A DNA stretch of 58,560 nucleotides from a virus: IMG/VR virus record IMGVR_UViG_3300009149_000037, positions 1-58,560 of that record; one strand, 5' to 3'. The notes beneath the pieces were generated by a model, which saw only the letters and a list, made by a program, of their open reading frames with translations, was not told where the DNA came from and did no database searches. Below are positions 17,210 to 24,028 of the stretch, piece by piece; within the stretch, counting starts at the first letter, position 1; each line of letters begins with the position of its first letter. The position numbers were made by a program, and so were the translations under genes.

Positions 17210-17398
17210 CTAACCGTGAAGCATGAGAAGGTAAATCGTCTCTGAGAACCCACCACAACGAAACACGTAACCACCCTTCACTCGATTAGCAGTGTGGTGA
17301 CAATCCAAACGACCTACCGACGTGTATTGCTGAGTTCCGTATAAACGAATTTGAATCACTGTTTTGGATTCTTGTCGAAGTTCTTGCAGAGTTTTCAT
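17210..17398 (-). CDS. Hypothetical protein, 62 aa
   Basis: Begins MKTLQELRQESKTVIQIRLY and ends with CGGFSETIYLLMLHG. The central HHTAN and single cysteines are not a recognisable metal site. Its ATG overlaps the stop of the tiny membrane peptide (ATGA), implying translational coupling, and has the GAAAGATTCGAAA leader. It is part of the promoter B unit. Confidence 0.55.
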   Translation of the reverse strand: MKTLQELRQESKTVIQIRLYGTQQYTSVGRLDCHHTANRVKGGYVFRCGGFSETIYLLMLHG

Positions 17399-17481
17399 TT
17401 TCGAATCTTTCTTGAGGCTGCGAGCAGAATGAAGCAGCCAATAACGAGGTAAGGAGTTGCGGCGAGAATCTGTTCAGTCAT
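17395..17481 (-). CDS. Tiny membrane peptide, 28 aa
   Basis: ATG at 17481 follows GATGGAGGCTTCCG with a strong GGAGG ribosome-binding site. The peptide has a short start, one hydrophobic helix (PYLVIGCFILLAA) and a basic tail (SRKIRK), a typical single-span topology. It overlaps both neighbours (stop over the 17398 ATG; start inside the 44-residue gene). Real translation is plausible but not proven. Confidence 0.45.
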   Translation of the reverse strand: MTEQILAATPYLVIGCFILLAASRKIRK

Positions 17482-17608
17482 CGGAAGCCTCCATCAGGAT
17501 TAGTTTTTCGAGCATTGCGTTGAGAACTTTAAGGTCTTCAACGTGACGGGTTTCGGTGAGCCGTTTTTGAACGATGGCGATTCGAGTTTCAATTTGCTGC
17601 CTAGTCAT
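17474..17608 (-). CDS. Small helical protein, 44 aa
   Basis: Begins MTRQQIETRIAIVQKRLTET and continues as one amphipathic helix likely to form a coiled coil (EDLKVLNAMLEKL). The start lies within the last codons of the preceding gene and the end overlaps the start of the membrane peptide, so the three genes form a coupled string. The family is unknown. Confidence 0.5.
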   Translation of the reverse strand: MTRQQIETRIAIVQKRLTETRHVEDLKVLNAMLEKLILMEASDD

Positions 17609-17795
17609 ATTGAAGTTTCCTTAATACTCGATAGTTGGAAGAGTTATAAGGCAGGGGCAAATCATAACCGATTAACAACACTTCATTTTTCTCTTCGGAG
17701 TAATAGAAGACGTTTGGAGTTGTCTCTAACGGATTACCCTCACTGTCTAACGTGAAGAACCAATAATACCCGCTGGTAGAAATTTGCCTGGCCAT
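17601..17795 (-). CDS. Hypothetical protein, 64 aa
   Basis: An aromatic-rich, probably all-beta small protein (MARQISTSGYYWFFTLDSEG, then NVFYYSEEKNEVLLIGYDL). Leader GAGGAGAAACTCAATA. The ATG overlaps the stop of the upstream gene by one base. No family recognised; size, location in the early leftward block, and lack of enzyme motifs suit a host-interaction protein. Confidence 0.55.
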   Translation of the reverse strand: MARQISTSGYYWFFTLDSEGNPLETTPNVFYYSEEKNEVLLIGYDLPLPYNSSNYRVLRKLQYD

Positions 17796-18001
17796 TATTG
17801 AGTTTCTCCTCTATAAGCTTTCAGAAGGTCAGTCAGTTTGTCACAAATGGTTTCCGCTTGAGGCCTACCAATCTTCAAGAATTCTGCAACAGCATTGACT
17901 GAGATACCCTCTTCGGTATCTGCATTGAGTTTTCTAGAGACAATTGCATCGACGATTTTATCAATGCAAATATCAATCGCTGTTCCGTGTTGGCGTTTCA
18001 T
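17795..18001 (-). CDS. Hypothetical protein with helix-turn-helix-like end
   Basis: A 68-residue protein. The second half (ISVNAVAEFLKIGRPQAETI) reads like a helix-turn-helix (AVAEFLKIGRPQAETICDKL), with a helical N-terminal half (AIDICIDKIVDAIV). It may be a small transcription factor. Its first 29 bases overlap the end of the 77-residue gene upstream. Confidence 0.5.
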   Translation of the reverse strand: MKRQHGTAIDICIDKIVDAIVSRKLNADTEEGISVNAVAEFLKIGRPQAETICDKLTDLLKAYRGETQ

Positions 18002-18206
18002 TAACTTCTACCTTGTTGGTGAATGGAAAAGCGTACTCATGGAAAGAAACAGAAACTACGTTGTTGGTCCTAGACAACGAATCGAAAAGACCTTTAGCGA
18101 TTACAGCTAAGTCATCAGGATTGTGAATACACTCACAATCCACATCAGTTTTGATTTTACCATTAGAGGAACGGGTGACGATAACTCGGATGAAAGTTTG
18201 TAGCAT
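17973..18206 (-). CDS. Hypothetical protein, 77 aa
   Basis: Starts MLQTFIRVIVTRSSNGKIKT behind TTGAGGATTAAA; the TTG at 18218 is inside that leader and is rejected. A predicted beta-alpha-beta protein (FIRVIVTR, DDLAVIAKGLFDSLS, VVSVSFHEY). No known family. The C-terminal 10 residues are encoded by bases that also start the next gene. Confidence 0.5.
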   Translation of the reverse strand: MLQTFIRVIVTRSSNGKIKTDVDCECIHNPDDLAVIAKGLFDSLSRTNNVVSVSFHEYAFPFTNKVEVNETPTRNSD

Positions 18207-18207
18207 T

Positions 18208-18489
18208 TTAATCCTCAAGGCAAAGGTGAGAGTAGTGATCGAGACTTCCGCAATGGCTGCAACGAGCAGCGTTGGTATCTCGATTGATCTGAATGTGCTC
18301 CAGTCTCAAGGGCAGGTAACCGCAAGGTCCATAAGAGGCGAGAACCTCACAAGCGACTTCCGCCGTCTCATAGAGATTATCGTCGAGAGGTTCAACCAGC
18401 GTATCGCAGCAGACTGGACAGATCGGAATAAAGGTTTCATCGACCACAAAAATCTTAGAGCAGAGACGGCATTTGCAGGTATCAGCCAT
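18208..18489 (-). CDS. Zinc-ribbon/zinc-knuckle protein
   Basis: A 93-residue protein. It begins MADTCKCRLCSKIF and then IPICPVCCDTL, giving two CxxC pairs of a zinc ribbon. It ends with CSHCGSLDHYSHLC, a CxxC-H-C arrangement resembling a CCHC knuckle. Such proteins usually bind nucleic acid or scaffold complexes. The start follows CTTCAGGGAATCTAGTC, which contains the phage TCAGGGA motif on the minus strand (18498-18504). Confidence 0.6.
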   Translation of the reverse strand: MADTCKCRLCSKIFVVDETFIPICPVCCDTLVEPLDDNLYETAEVACEVLASYGPCGYLPLRLEHIQINRDTNAARCSHCGSLDHYSHLCLED

Positions 18490-18533
18490 GACTAGATTCC
18501 CTGAAGAAAAAGGTAAGAAATCGAAATGGTGGA

Positions 18534-18893
18534 TCAAATTACTTCAATGACATCACAAGCTCTGACTCTTCGACGAACTTCAATGCCATCCCCAGGTCCA
18601 GAAGGTCCAGTTGCTCCAACATACCAGACGATTCCATCTTCGAAGAGAAATCCACCATCCCAGACTCCGTCAGCCCAATCATCAGTTCCATCTGTGCTAT
18701 CAAATTCCGATTGAGTTAAATGAGGTGTGGCACGAGCATAAGTGTCATAAAAATTGTCTCCAAGCTTCTCGACAGCAAGAGACACATCCCAGTCGCATGC
18801 TTCCAACCATTGACCGAAAGTGAATTTGCCTTCAGCGATCAAAGAGAATCGTTCAGTGCGAGCAGCTGGAAAAGGTTGAATGCGAATCGTCAT
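18534..18893 (-). CDS. Hypothetical acidic protein, 119 aa
   Basis: Begins MTIRIQPFPAARTERFSLIA; the ATG follows CTGGAGCTGAAACG, a leader that is repeated before the gene at 19153. The centre is acidic and aromatic (DSTDGTDDWADGVWDGGF) and the end is basic (VRRRVRACD). No family recognised. The acidic patch could mimic DNA, as in some anti-restriction or polymerase-blocking phage proteins, but this is speculation. Confidence 0.5.
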   Translation of the reverse strand: MTIRIQPFPAARTERFSLIAEGKFTFGQWLEACDWDVSLAVEKLGDNFYDTYARATPHLTQSEFDSTDGTDDWADGVWDGGFLFEDGIVWYVGATGPSGPGDGIEVRRRVRACDVIEVI

Positions 18894-18958
18894 CGTTTCA
18901 GCTCCAGAACTTGAGGGAAGGAACCCGCCGGAGCGGGCCAAGAGAAAAACCAAAAAAG

Positions 18959-19153
18959 CTACCAAACCCGTTCACCACATTTGGTCAGGCAGATCGCATT
19001 TGCAACTGCCTCAGCTTCTGACTTGAACGGACAATCCATCCCATCAATATCTCCACCTTCCCAGTAGATGAAGAAAACTGATTTCCCAGAACCATTCCAG
19101 CCCTGTTTGATTTCGAATGTCTCTTTTTTGACTTTGAGGGTTGAAAAAATCAT
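18959..19153 (-). CDS. Hypothetical protein, 64 aa
   Basis: Begins MIFSTLKVKKETFEIKQGWN; the sequence looks like a small beta-alpha fold (SVFFIYWEGGDIDG then FKSEAEAVANAICLTK). Its leader CTGGAGCTGAAACG is nearly identical to that of the gene at 18893 and the flanking bases AGGGAAGAAACCCGCCG/GAGGGAAGGAACCCGCCG also match, so the leaders were duplicated. Confidence 0.5.
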   Translation of the reverse strand: MIFSTLKVKKETFEIKQGWNGSGKSVFFIYWEGGDIDGMDCPFKSEAEAVANAICLTKCGERVW

Positions 19154-19215
19154 CGTTTCAGCTCCAGATTTGAGGGAAGAAACCCGCCGAAGCGGGCTGA
19201 GAGGATTTCGGGATG

Positions 19216-19389
19216 TTACGACATCTCTTGAACGAATCGCAGTGACCAATTTCCGCTGAACAGCGACATCATGAACAGACGAAACTTTGAATCAGCCTGC
19301 TCCTGAGTTTCCGCTTCGATGACTTTCGAATCATCAAAAGACTTGTTCAGAACCTTCGAAAACGTCGTGTAGTGAAAATTAAAACGCAT
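19216..19389 (-). CDS. Hypothetical protein, 57 aa
   Basis: Begins MRFNFHYTTFSKVLNKSFDD and continues with EAETQEQADSKFRLFMMSLF. The ATG at 19389 follows ACTTGGAGACGACTG. It is the first gene after promoter B (19445-19474). The fold resembles small beta-alpha proteins but I cannot name a family. Confidence 0.5.
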   Translation of the reverse strand: MRFNFHYTTFSKVLNKSFDDSKVIEAETQEQADSKFRLFMMSLFSGNWSLRFVQEMS

Positions 19390-19444
19390 CAGTCGTCTCC
19401 AAGTTTTGGGTTTCAGTTTTTCGCCGCGTCGTTGCGACAAGGGA

Positions 19445-19474
19445 GTTATCGTCTAAATAGTTGGGGGAGTAAAG
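19445..19474 (-). promoter_or_regulatory. Leftward promoter B with operator-like boxes
   Basis: CTTTAC (complement of 19469-19474) and GATAAC (complement of 19445-19450) lie 18 bases apart, as in promoter A. AATAGT-type boxes occur at 19456-19463, 19481-19490 (GGCGACTATT, inverted) and 19507-19516 (AATAGTTGCC). It would drive genes 19389 down to 16961. Confidence 0.6.
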
Positions 19475-19538
19475 GCCAAGGGCGACTATTTTAGAAGATT
19501 CCCGAAAATAGTTGCCCTGCCTCAAAAATCCCTTGGTT

Positions 19539-20903
19539 TCAGACAGATTTCAGATGCTCCAAAGAAACCTCAATAACCGTTCCGGCACCCGCATAGCCGT
19601 TCCCGACTGAGACTTTCGCCCTTTTGGGGTAGAGTTCTTTGATGGTTCCCTTCCATCGTGAGGCTTCGTCGTCAGTCTCTTGGACCCAAACTTCATCGCC
19701 CTCTAAATGCTTGCCTTTTCGCTTCGTAGGCTTCTCTTCGAGGGTTTTATCGTCGTCTTCTGGCTCATCTTCCTCTTCGGGTTTCTCTGGCTTGCCAAGG
19801 TCAATACCGCCAACTGTCGGACACTCAATCAGAGTCTGATAACCGTCTTCGTTGATCTTGTATTCCAACTTGAGTTTTTCTCTGGTCACTGTCTTCCCTG
19901 AAGAAAATAGATTCCAAGCTTTGATCAGCAGAGCCACTGTATCCTCAGTTGTGATTCTTTCGTCGTCATCGACTTCTGCCATCATTTCAAAAAGGTGTTG
20001 GAGTTTATTCGAACGAGCAGCGATCAAAACGAAGAATTCTTGAGCGAGTTCTTCCATGCTCCAATCAAGAACAGATTCACTTCTGACATCATCATCAGAA
20101 TAGTATTCATGGAAAATGGATTTGGAAGATGCCATTAAGTAAAGCAGAGCAGCACACTTGCCAGGAACCAGCCATTTCGTGATATTGCCATCAGTGTCCT
20201 CTTCAAAAATAAAGCCTACGCAATCAATCAATTTCAGATGTCGTTCAACGAAGCCGATTGATTCGCTGTGAGTTCGTTTTGCAGCGTTGAAGGGATCAAA
20301 ACAAGCTCCAGTTCTTTCCCAGAGATTTCTGATACAGAAGTCTGCGATTCGGGCAACTCGTTTTTTCTGAGTTCCGTTGAGCTTCATGGATTGGAAATAA
20401 GCTGAACGATACATCACGTCAGTCAGGCTCCGTGGTTTGCAGGTATCCATCGTGTTCACCGTCTCGTCGCCTTCATCGACTCCATACACAATCAACTTCT
20501 CGATGAAAGGTTCTTCAGACCAGAACTGACCCTCGGGCCATTCAGCGTATTCCTCTGCTGCGAGAATCAAACCAATCAGAGTGTGTTGACCATTGAGTAC
20601 CAATCCCGTTTTACCAATAATGATTGGCTCGCCGTTGAACATCCACCGATAACGAAGAATTTCTTGCTTCAGCGAATCGTAATTGCTCTTGGAAATTGGC
20701 CGATTCGTGATGTTGTTAGCGAGGAATACTTTCCTTGATCCAACTTTGAAATTGTGAATTTCCAAAGGCGTCTCATCTGTTGCTTCAGTCCATCCCAGAA
20801 GTTCTTTGGCTTCGTCCGCTGAGATGTAATCTCCTGGAGAAGAATAAGCGATTTCAGCAAACAGAACTTCACGGGCAGCAGCAGTCGTTTTCTTGGTAGC
20901 CAT
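19539..20903 (-). CDS. ParB/Srx-like N-terminal domain protein with acidic linker and SH3-like end
   Basis: A 454-residue protein. Residues 60-125 match the ParB/sulfiredoxin-like fold common in phages (NRPISKSNYDSLKQEI, RWMFNGEPIII, LVLNGQHTLIGLI). The usual GQHR is GQHT here, so the catalytic-type arginine is missing. A helical middle follows, then an acidic linker (KPEKPEEEDEPEDDDKTLEE) and a basic/beta C-terminal domain (GDEVWVQ...AKVSVGN) like an SH3/Tudor barrel. Some family members hydrolyse nucleotides or bind DNA; the role here is unknown. It is the last gene of the promoter C unit, expressed early by position. Confidence 0.65.
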   Translation of the reverse strand: MATKKTTAAAREVLFAEIAYSSPGDYISADEAKELLGWTEATDETPLEIHNFKVGSRKVFLANNITNRPISKSNYDSLKQEILRYRWMFNGEPIIIGKTGLVLNGQHTLIGLILAAEEYAEWPEGQFWSEEPFIEKLIVYGVDEGDETVNTMDTCKPRSLTDVMYRSAYFQSMKLNGTQKKRVARIADFCIRNLWERTGACFDPFNAAKRTHSESIGFVERHLKLIDCVGFIFEEDTDGNITKWLVPGKCAALLYLMASSKSIFHEYYSDDDVRSESVLDWSMEELAQEFFVLIAARSNKLQHLFEMMAEVDDDERITTEDTVALLIKAWNLFSSGKTVTREKLKLEYKINEDGYQTLIECPTVGGIDLGKPEKPEEEDEPEDDDKTLEEKPTKRKGKHLEGDEVWVQETDDEASRWKGTIKELYPKRAKVSVGNGYAGAGTVIEVSLEHLKSV

Positions 20904-20947
20904 TTGTCGTTTCCTTGAATCAAAGAGTTAAGGGAGAAAAGCAGAGA

Positions 20948-21172
20948 CTAGAGTTCTGGACCAGTCCAAGTCAGAACGTGATTCTTGCGACTGACAAGAC
21001 CAGTGTTGACAAGAGTCTCAATAAACCGGTCGAACTGATCGGCAGTCAGGTCTGGAAAAGATTCCATCATCAAAGCGTAGAGATGACCAGCAGGAACTGA
21101 TTTGAGTTCTCGAATTGCTTCACAGACGGCGACAGAGATTAAGAAACGAGTGTTTTGAGATTTGGTCAACAT
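20948..21172 (-). CDS. Hypothetical winged-helix-like protein
   Basis: A 74-residue helical protein with the pattern LYALMMESFPDLTADQFDRF followed by LVNTGLVSRKNHVLTWTG. It resembles a small winged helix whose wing is the C-terminal hairpin. Ribosome-binding site AGGAG six bases before the ATG. Possibly a transcription factor; no family named. Confidence 0.5.
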   Translation of the reverse strand: MLTKSQNTRFLISVAVCEAIRELKSVPAGHLYALMMESFPDLTADQFDRFIETLVNTGLVSRKNHVLTWTGPEL

Positions 21173-21181
21173 GAGAAACTC

Positions 21182-21499
21182 CTAAGTAAGCCAAGAGGGA
21201 ATAGTGACACTGCCGTCTCGATGCAGCAGATACATTTCAGGGTCTAACCTCGACTCCAGATCAGCAGGATAGAGGAAAAAAGCTGAGACCGCAGTAGCGT
21301 AGTCGCTGAAAATTTCCTCTTCAGAAGGTGGTCCATCAACAGCCTCTTTCTGAAGTGTGTAGATCAGTTTTCGGTCAAGGAAAAACGCATCATCAGTTCT
21401 GCATTTTCCAGAGAGAACTTCTGACCGAACCCATTTGTCAAAGCTCTCGGCGGGTTGATTGTCGAGAGTACAATCGAATGTTCTTCGAAATTCTGCCAT
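21182..21499 (-). CDS. Hypothetical acidic protein, 105 aa
   Basis: Begins MAEFRRTFDCTLDNQPAESF. It is acidic, with no catalytic motif visible (PPSEEEIFSDYATAVSAFFL). Leader TGAGGAGAAGTCTG. Lies in the promoter C unit among other small early genes. Similar in character to phage host-take-over proteins, but that is an inference from size, charge and position. Confidence 0.5.
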   Translation of the reverse strand: MAEFRRTFDCTLDNQPAESFDKWVRSEVLSGKCRTDDAFFLDRKLIYTLQKEAVDGPPSEEEIFSDYATAVSAFFLYPADLESRLDPEMYLLHRDGSVTIPSWLT

Positions 21500-21510
21500 C
21501 AGACTTCTCC

Positions 21511-21723
21511 TCAGGAAATTCGGTCAGTGCGGGTCCAGTAACAGTAGTTGCAGATGTGTGCTCCGTCAGAATCTTCGAAACACTTGCCATTCGCCGTCTC
21601 TGGTCGTTTGCAGCACTCACAAGGCAACTGATCGTCGTTGTGCTGATCAATCAATCCCAATGGGAAAATCTCAGCGTTCTGTTTCTGTCGTCTCTTCGAT
21701 TCTGCTTTGGTGATCGTCTTCAT
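21511..21723 (-). CDS. Small zinc-finger-like protein, 70 aa
   Basis: The C-terminal half has PCECCKRPETANGKCFE and then HICNYCYW, giving CxxC...CxxC pairs that would bind one zinc. The N-terminal 20 residues are basic (TKAESKRRQKQN). Leader CTCTGGAGAAACGAA, the same form as at 16623. Probably binds nucleic acid or a host protein. Confidence 0.55.
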   Translation of the reverse strand: MKTITKAESKRRQKQNAEIFPLGLIDQHNDDQLPCECCKRPETANGKCFEDSDGAHICNYCYWTRTDRIS

Positions 21724-21770
21724 TTCGTTTCTCCAGAGGGTTTCAAAAATGGGGTAAGAAAACTTGGTGA

Positions 21771-21920
21771 CTACCAGATTGAAACAATCCAGTCAGAACC
21801 AAGTTCCTTACGAAGTTCATCCCCTGAATTCACCGTGAAGAATCGAACCTGACCAGTCGTCTTGTGGGATGCTCGGAAGTTTGCGAAAGCTTTATTTCCG
21901 ATTGTTTGTTCAATGATCAT
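21771..21920 (-). CDS. Small hypothetical protein, 49 aa
   Basis: ATG at 21920 follows CAAGGAAACGAAAA. The product reads MIIEQTIGNKAFANFRASHK then VRFFTVNSGDELRKEL and ends DWIVSIW. It is the first gene behind promoter C and is too short for usual gene callers. The overall pattern is a small beta-alpha-beta fold. Function unknown. Confidence 0.55.
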   Translation of the reverse strand: MIIEQTIGNKAFANFRASHKTTGQVRFFTVNSGDELRKELGSDWIVSIW

Positions 21921-21976
21921 TTTTCGTTTCCTTGGTTTGGGTTTCGTTTCAGCCAGTCGTTGTTTCGACTGAGGGA

Positions 21977-22006
21977 AGTATTATAATAGTCGGCGTTCCC
22001 ATAAAG
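21977..22006 (-). promoter_or_regulatory. Leftward promoter C
   Basis: CTTTAT (complement of 22001-22006) stands where CTTTAC stands in promoters A and B, and the spacer shares CGACTATT with promoter A. The -10 could be AATACT at the family spacing of 18, or the better-looking TATAAT (complement of 21980-21985) at 15. It would drive genes 21920 down to 19539. Confidence 0.5.
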
Positions 22007-22177
22007 CCTGGGATAGACTTTTTTCCAATTTTGCGAGAAATAGTTGCCTTTCCCTACTTTTCCCTGTGAAAAAGGCCCTTTTCAATCTTGGAAATCTTCC
22101 TTCAAAACGTCTTTTGAGGCTCAATCGAGAAAAATGAGAGACAAAAAGGTTTTGAAAGGGGCGAGCGGCGATCGTCG

Positions 22178-22213
22178 AAGCAAGTTTGAAAACGTCTTTG
22201 AAAAAACTTGCTT
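22178..22213. repeat. Perfect 10-bp inverted repeat
   Basis: AAGCAAGTTT at 22178-22187 is exactly complementary to AAACTTGCTT at 22204-22213, with a 16-base loop. No T-run follows, so a terminator is unlikely on the + strand. It could be an operator, an origin element, or a structured leader. Confidence 0.5.
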
Positions 22214-22410
22214 GAAAAGATGAGACCGGCTGCGAAAAAAGTGAGAGAAATTTCTGAGACGCGAGGCAAGCCCCAAACTAGCCCTATGTATTAGTTCTTT
22301 TATTGTCCCTTTACTTTCCCCTACTACGTTACTACGTTACGTGGGTGGGTTTTGGGAGCGAAGAGGTTAATAGTTAATATATAGTTATCTATATAGAGAT
22401 AAGAGATAGT

Positions 22411-22761
22411 ATGTCTAAGAAGTCTTCAGAGATATGGAAAGTGATCCCAGCTCAAAGTCTTTCTCGCCGCGAAGGATATTTTGAGGCATCTTCTTTTGGA
22501 CGAATCAGAGAGGAAACAGATGACGGATATCTGTATCTGGAACCTTTTTTCTCCAGAGTGAATAAACTTCAGATAATTCGCTTCTCTAAAAATAGGCAAA
22601 GGCCAGTTCATCAACTGGTGCTCCACGCCTTCAAAGGTCTGAAGCCTCAAGGCTGCTCTGAGTTTGTCTATCGAGCAAAACACCTTGATGGAAACTTCTT
22701 GAACAACACTCCAGAAAATCTTGCTTGGATCAAAGTTCCGAGAGAGGAAGCTGCCGTCTGA
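22411..22761 (+). CDS. NUMOD4/HNH-type homing endonuclease
   Basis: A 116-residue protein. The first 50 residues fit the NUMOD4 module (EIWKVIPAQS...YFEASSFGRIREE), and the second half has the HNH_3 pattern (VHQLVLHAFKG, then AKHLDGNFLNNTPENLAW) with H, N and N catalytic positions. It is short but complete for this class. Homing nucleases of this type insert into phage genomes next to early genes. It is the first rightward gene after the control region. Confidence 0.75.
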   Translation: MSKKSSEIWKVIPAQSLSRREGYFEASSFGRIREETDDGYLYLEPFFSRVNKLQIIRFSKNRQRPVHQLVLHAFKGLKPQGCSEFVYRAKHLDGNFLNNTPENLAWIKVPREEAAV

Positions 22762-22820
22762 TTTGCTTGCTCTTTTTCTTCAGGGAATTGCGAGGAAGGC
22801 TGCCGAGAAATCGAGCAGCG

Positions 22821-22847
22821 TTTTTTATTTCTAAGCTACGTTATAAT
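22821..22847 (+). promoter_or_regulatory. Rightward promoter upstream of 22887
   Basis: TATAAT at 22842-22847 within TACGTTATAATACG, with TTTTTTATTT at 22821-22830 in place of a -35. The same arrangement, TTTTATTTTCTGAGATACGT before TATAAT, recurs at 25652-25678, so this looks like a phage early promoter class. The transcript would start about 22855, just ahead of the 68-residue gene. Confidence 0.6.
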
Positions 22848-22886
22848 ACGCGGCACCAAATCACCTCTGACTTCGAAAGGTACATA

Positions 22887-23093
22887 ATGACGAATGGCAA
22901 CAACAAGTATTCATGGGATGAGTGGTTCAAGAAAAACTATTTCACCCTGAAGCATGGCAGACACTTTGAGGGTGATCCTTCTACGATGTGCCAACAGGTT
23001 CGGAACGCCGCGAGTAGAAGAGGTCTTTCAGTTTCTGTAAGGCAAGACCCAGCAACTAACTCAATCAAGGTGACAATCAATGGCCCGCGTTAA
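22887..23093 (+). CDS. Hypothetical protein, 68 aa
   Basis: Begins MTNGNNKYSWDEWFKKNYFT and has a probable DNA-binding or beta-hairpin C-terminus (RRGLSVSVRQDPATNSIKV). The ATG at 22887 sits behind CGAAAGGTACATA about 40 bases from a strong promoter; the long frame from 22725 overlaps the HNH gene and the promoter and is rejected. I recall similar phage proteins but no function. Confidence 0.55.
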   Translation: MTNGNNKYSWDEWFKKNYFTLKHGRHFEGDPSTMCQQVRNAASRRGLSVSVRQDPATNSIKVTINGPR

Positions 23094-23181
23094 AGGCTGC
23101 TCTCATGGCAACGATCCTCAAGACTGCGACGAATGCCAGATTGAAAAGATTCAACATCCCCCAAATGGAAATGACAGATAA
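23080..23181 (+). CDS. Tiny cysteine-containing peptide, 33 aa
   Basis: ATG at 23080 overlaps the end of the previous gene by 14 bases. The product begins MARVKGCSHGNDPQDCDECQ, with three cysteines and a histidine that could hold one zinc. It ends in HPPNGNDR. Overlap and ribosome-binding context (CAAGGTGACA) support translation, but it is too short to be sure. Confidence 0.45.
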   Translation: MARVKGCSHGNDPQDCDECQIEKIQHPPNGNDR

Positions 23182-23192
23182 AGGAAAATCCA

Positions 23193-23651
23193 ATGGGAAT
23201 GCACGCTGATGATTGCCTTAATGAAACTCTTCAACATGAAATGAATTTTCAGAACTACAGTGAAGGAAATCTAAGTTTGGAAGAAGCCTATGAATTTGGG
23301 CTGATTGATGAGCGAGGATACGCTCCAAAAGAATTAGTAGACTCTTCTCTCAGACTTGGAGTTATGGATGCAGAATCACTTGAAAATGAACTTGCTCTTT
23401 GCGAAGGAGCTTTCAAGGGTTCATCCAGTTGTCTGACCCAATTGCTAGGATCAAACTTTCTTTTTAAGCAGCGTCAAAAATCTTCTGAGGTAATCCACTA
23501 TTGGAGATCAGGAACAAAACTCCTACTTCCAAAAGACATGACTAATTCTCATTTGGAGAACGCAATTACCTATTGCAAGAAAAATGGAATTGAAAAAACT
23601 CCAATTGCCAAAAATATGGTCAAAGAATTAAAGAAAAGGAAGTCTAAATGA
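23193..23651 (+). CDS. Hypothetical protein, 152 aa
   Basis: Begins MGMHADDCLNETLQHEMNFQ; helical in its first half (LSLEEAYEFGLIDERG) and ends with a lysine-rich tail (VKELKKRKSK). Two ATG options exist (23193 and 23199); the first has AAAGGAAAATCCA upstream. It overlaps the next gene by four bases, so the early genes here form one coupled operon. No family recognised. Confidence 0.55.
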   Translation: MGMHADDCLNETLQHEMNFQNYSEGNLSLEEAYEFGLIDERGYAPKELVDSSLRLGVMDAESLENELALCEGAFKGSSSCLTQLLGSNFLFKQRQKSSEVIHYWRSGTKLLLPKDMTNSHLENAITYCKKNGIEKTPIAKNMVKELKKRKSK

Positions 23652-24028
23652 CTAAGGAAGTGAAAAGAATCGAAAGAGGTTGGCCTGGGCACTTTATTTG
23701 TGCGCACAGATGTAGATTCAGAAGAAATACTCTTTTAGAACTGAAATCTCTAAGGTTAATTGTCAGTACAGTTGGTTGTATGGAGGACCCTTTGAATCCA
23801 GATAAATTTTTTGAGATTGGATTCAATAGACATTATGAAACCATGGTATTCTTTGCTTCCTGGCAAGAAGGAAAATACTGGGATGCTGATTGTCAAAGAG
23901 GAGAAGTCAGTTTTGACTCTCCTTGGATGGTTAAGGATTTGGAAAATGATAATCTAGCGAATAATCAACACGAAGAAGTTGTTAAAGAAATTCAAACTAG
24001 AATGCTTCAAGGAGACTCCTTCAAATGA
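23648..24028 (+). CDS. Conserved phage hypothetical protein
   Basis: A 126-residue protein with KRIERGWPGHFICAHRCRFR near the start and NRHYETMVFFASWQEGKYWDAD in the middle. I recall this pattern from uncharacterised genes in phages and prophages of several bacterial groups. It has CxxxC/H features that could hold a metal. Overlaps both neighbours by four bases. Confidence 0.6.
   Translation: MTKEVKRIERGWPGHFICAHRCRFRRNTLLELKSLRLIVSTVGCMEDPLNPDKFFEIGFNRHYETMVFFASWQEGKYWDADCQRGEVSFDSPWMVKDLENDNLANNQHEEVVKEIQTRMLQGDSFK

Larger units (their letters stand above)
21921..22410. other. 490-base divergent control region, possible replication origin
   Basis: No gene is visible. Leftward promoter C sits at one side and the first rightward early gene at the other. 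It holds two AATAGT-type boxes (21985-21994, 22039-22048), two AAAACGTCTTT words (about 22103 and 22189), a 10-bp inverted repeat (22178-22213), a tandem ACTACGTT repeat near 22323-22340, and a very AT-rich run at 22366-22410. Divergent promoters plus repeats plus an AT-rich track are what many phage origins look like. Confidence 0.45.
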
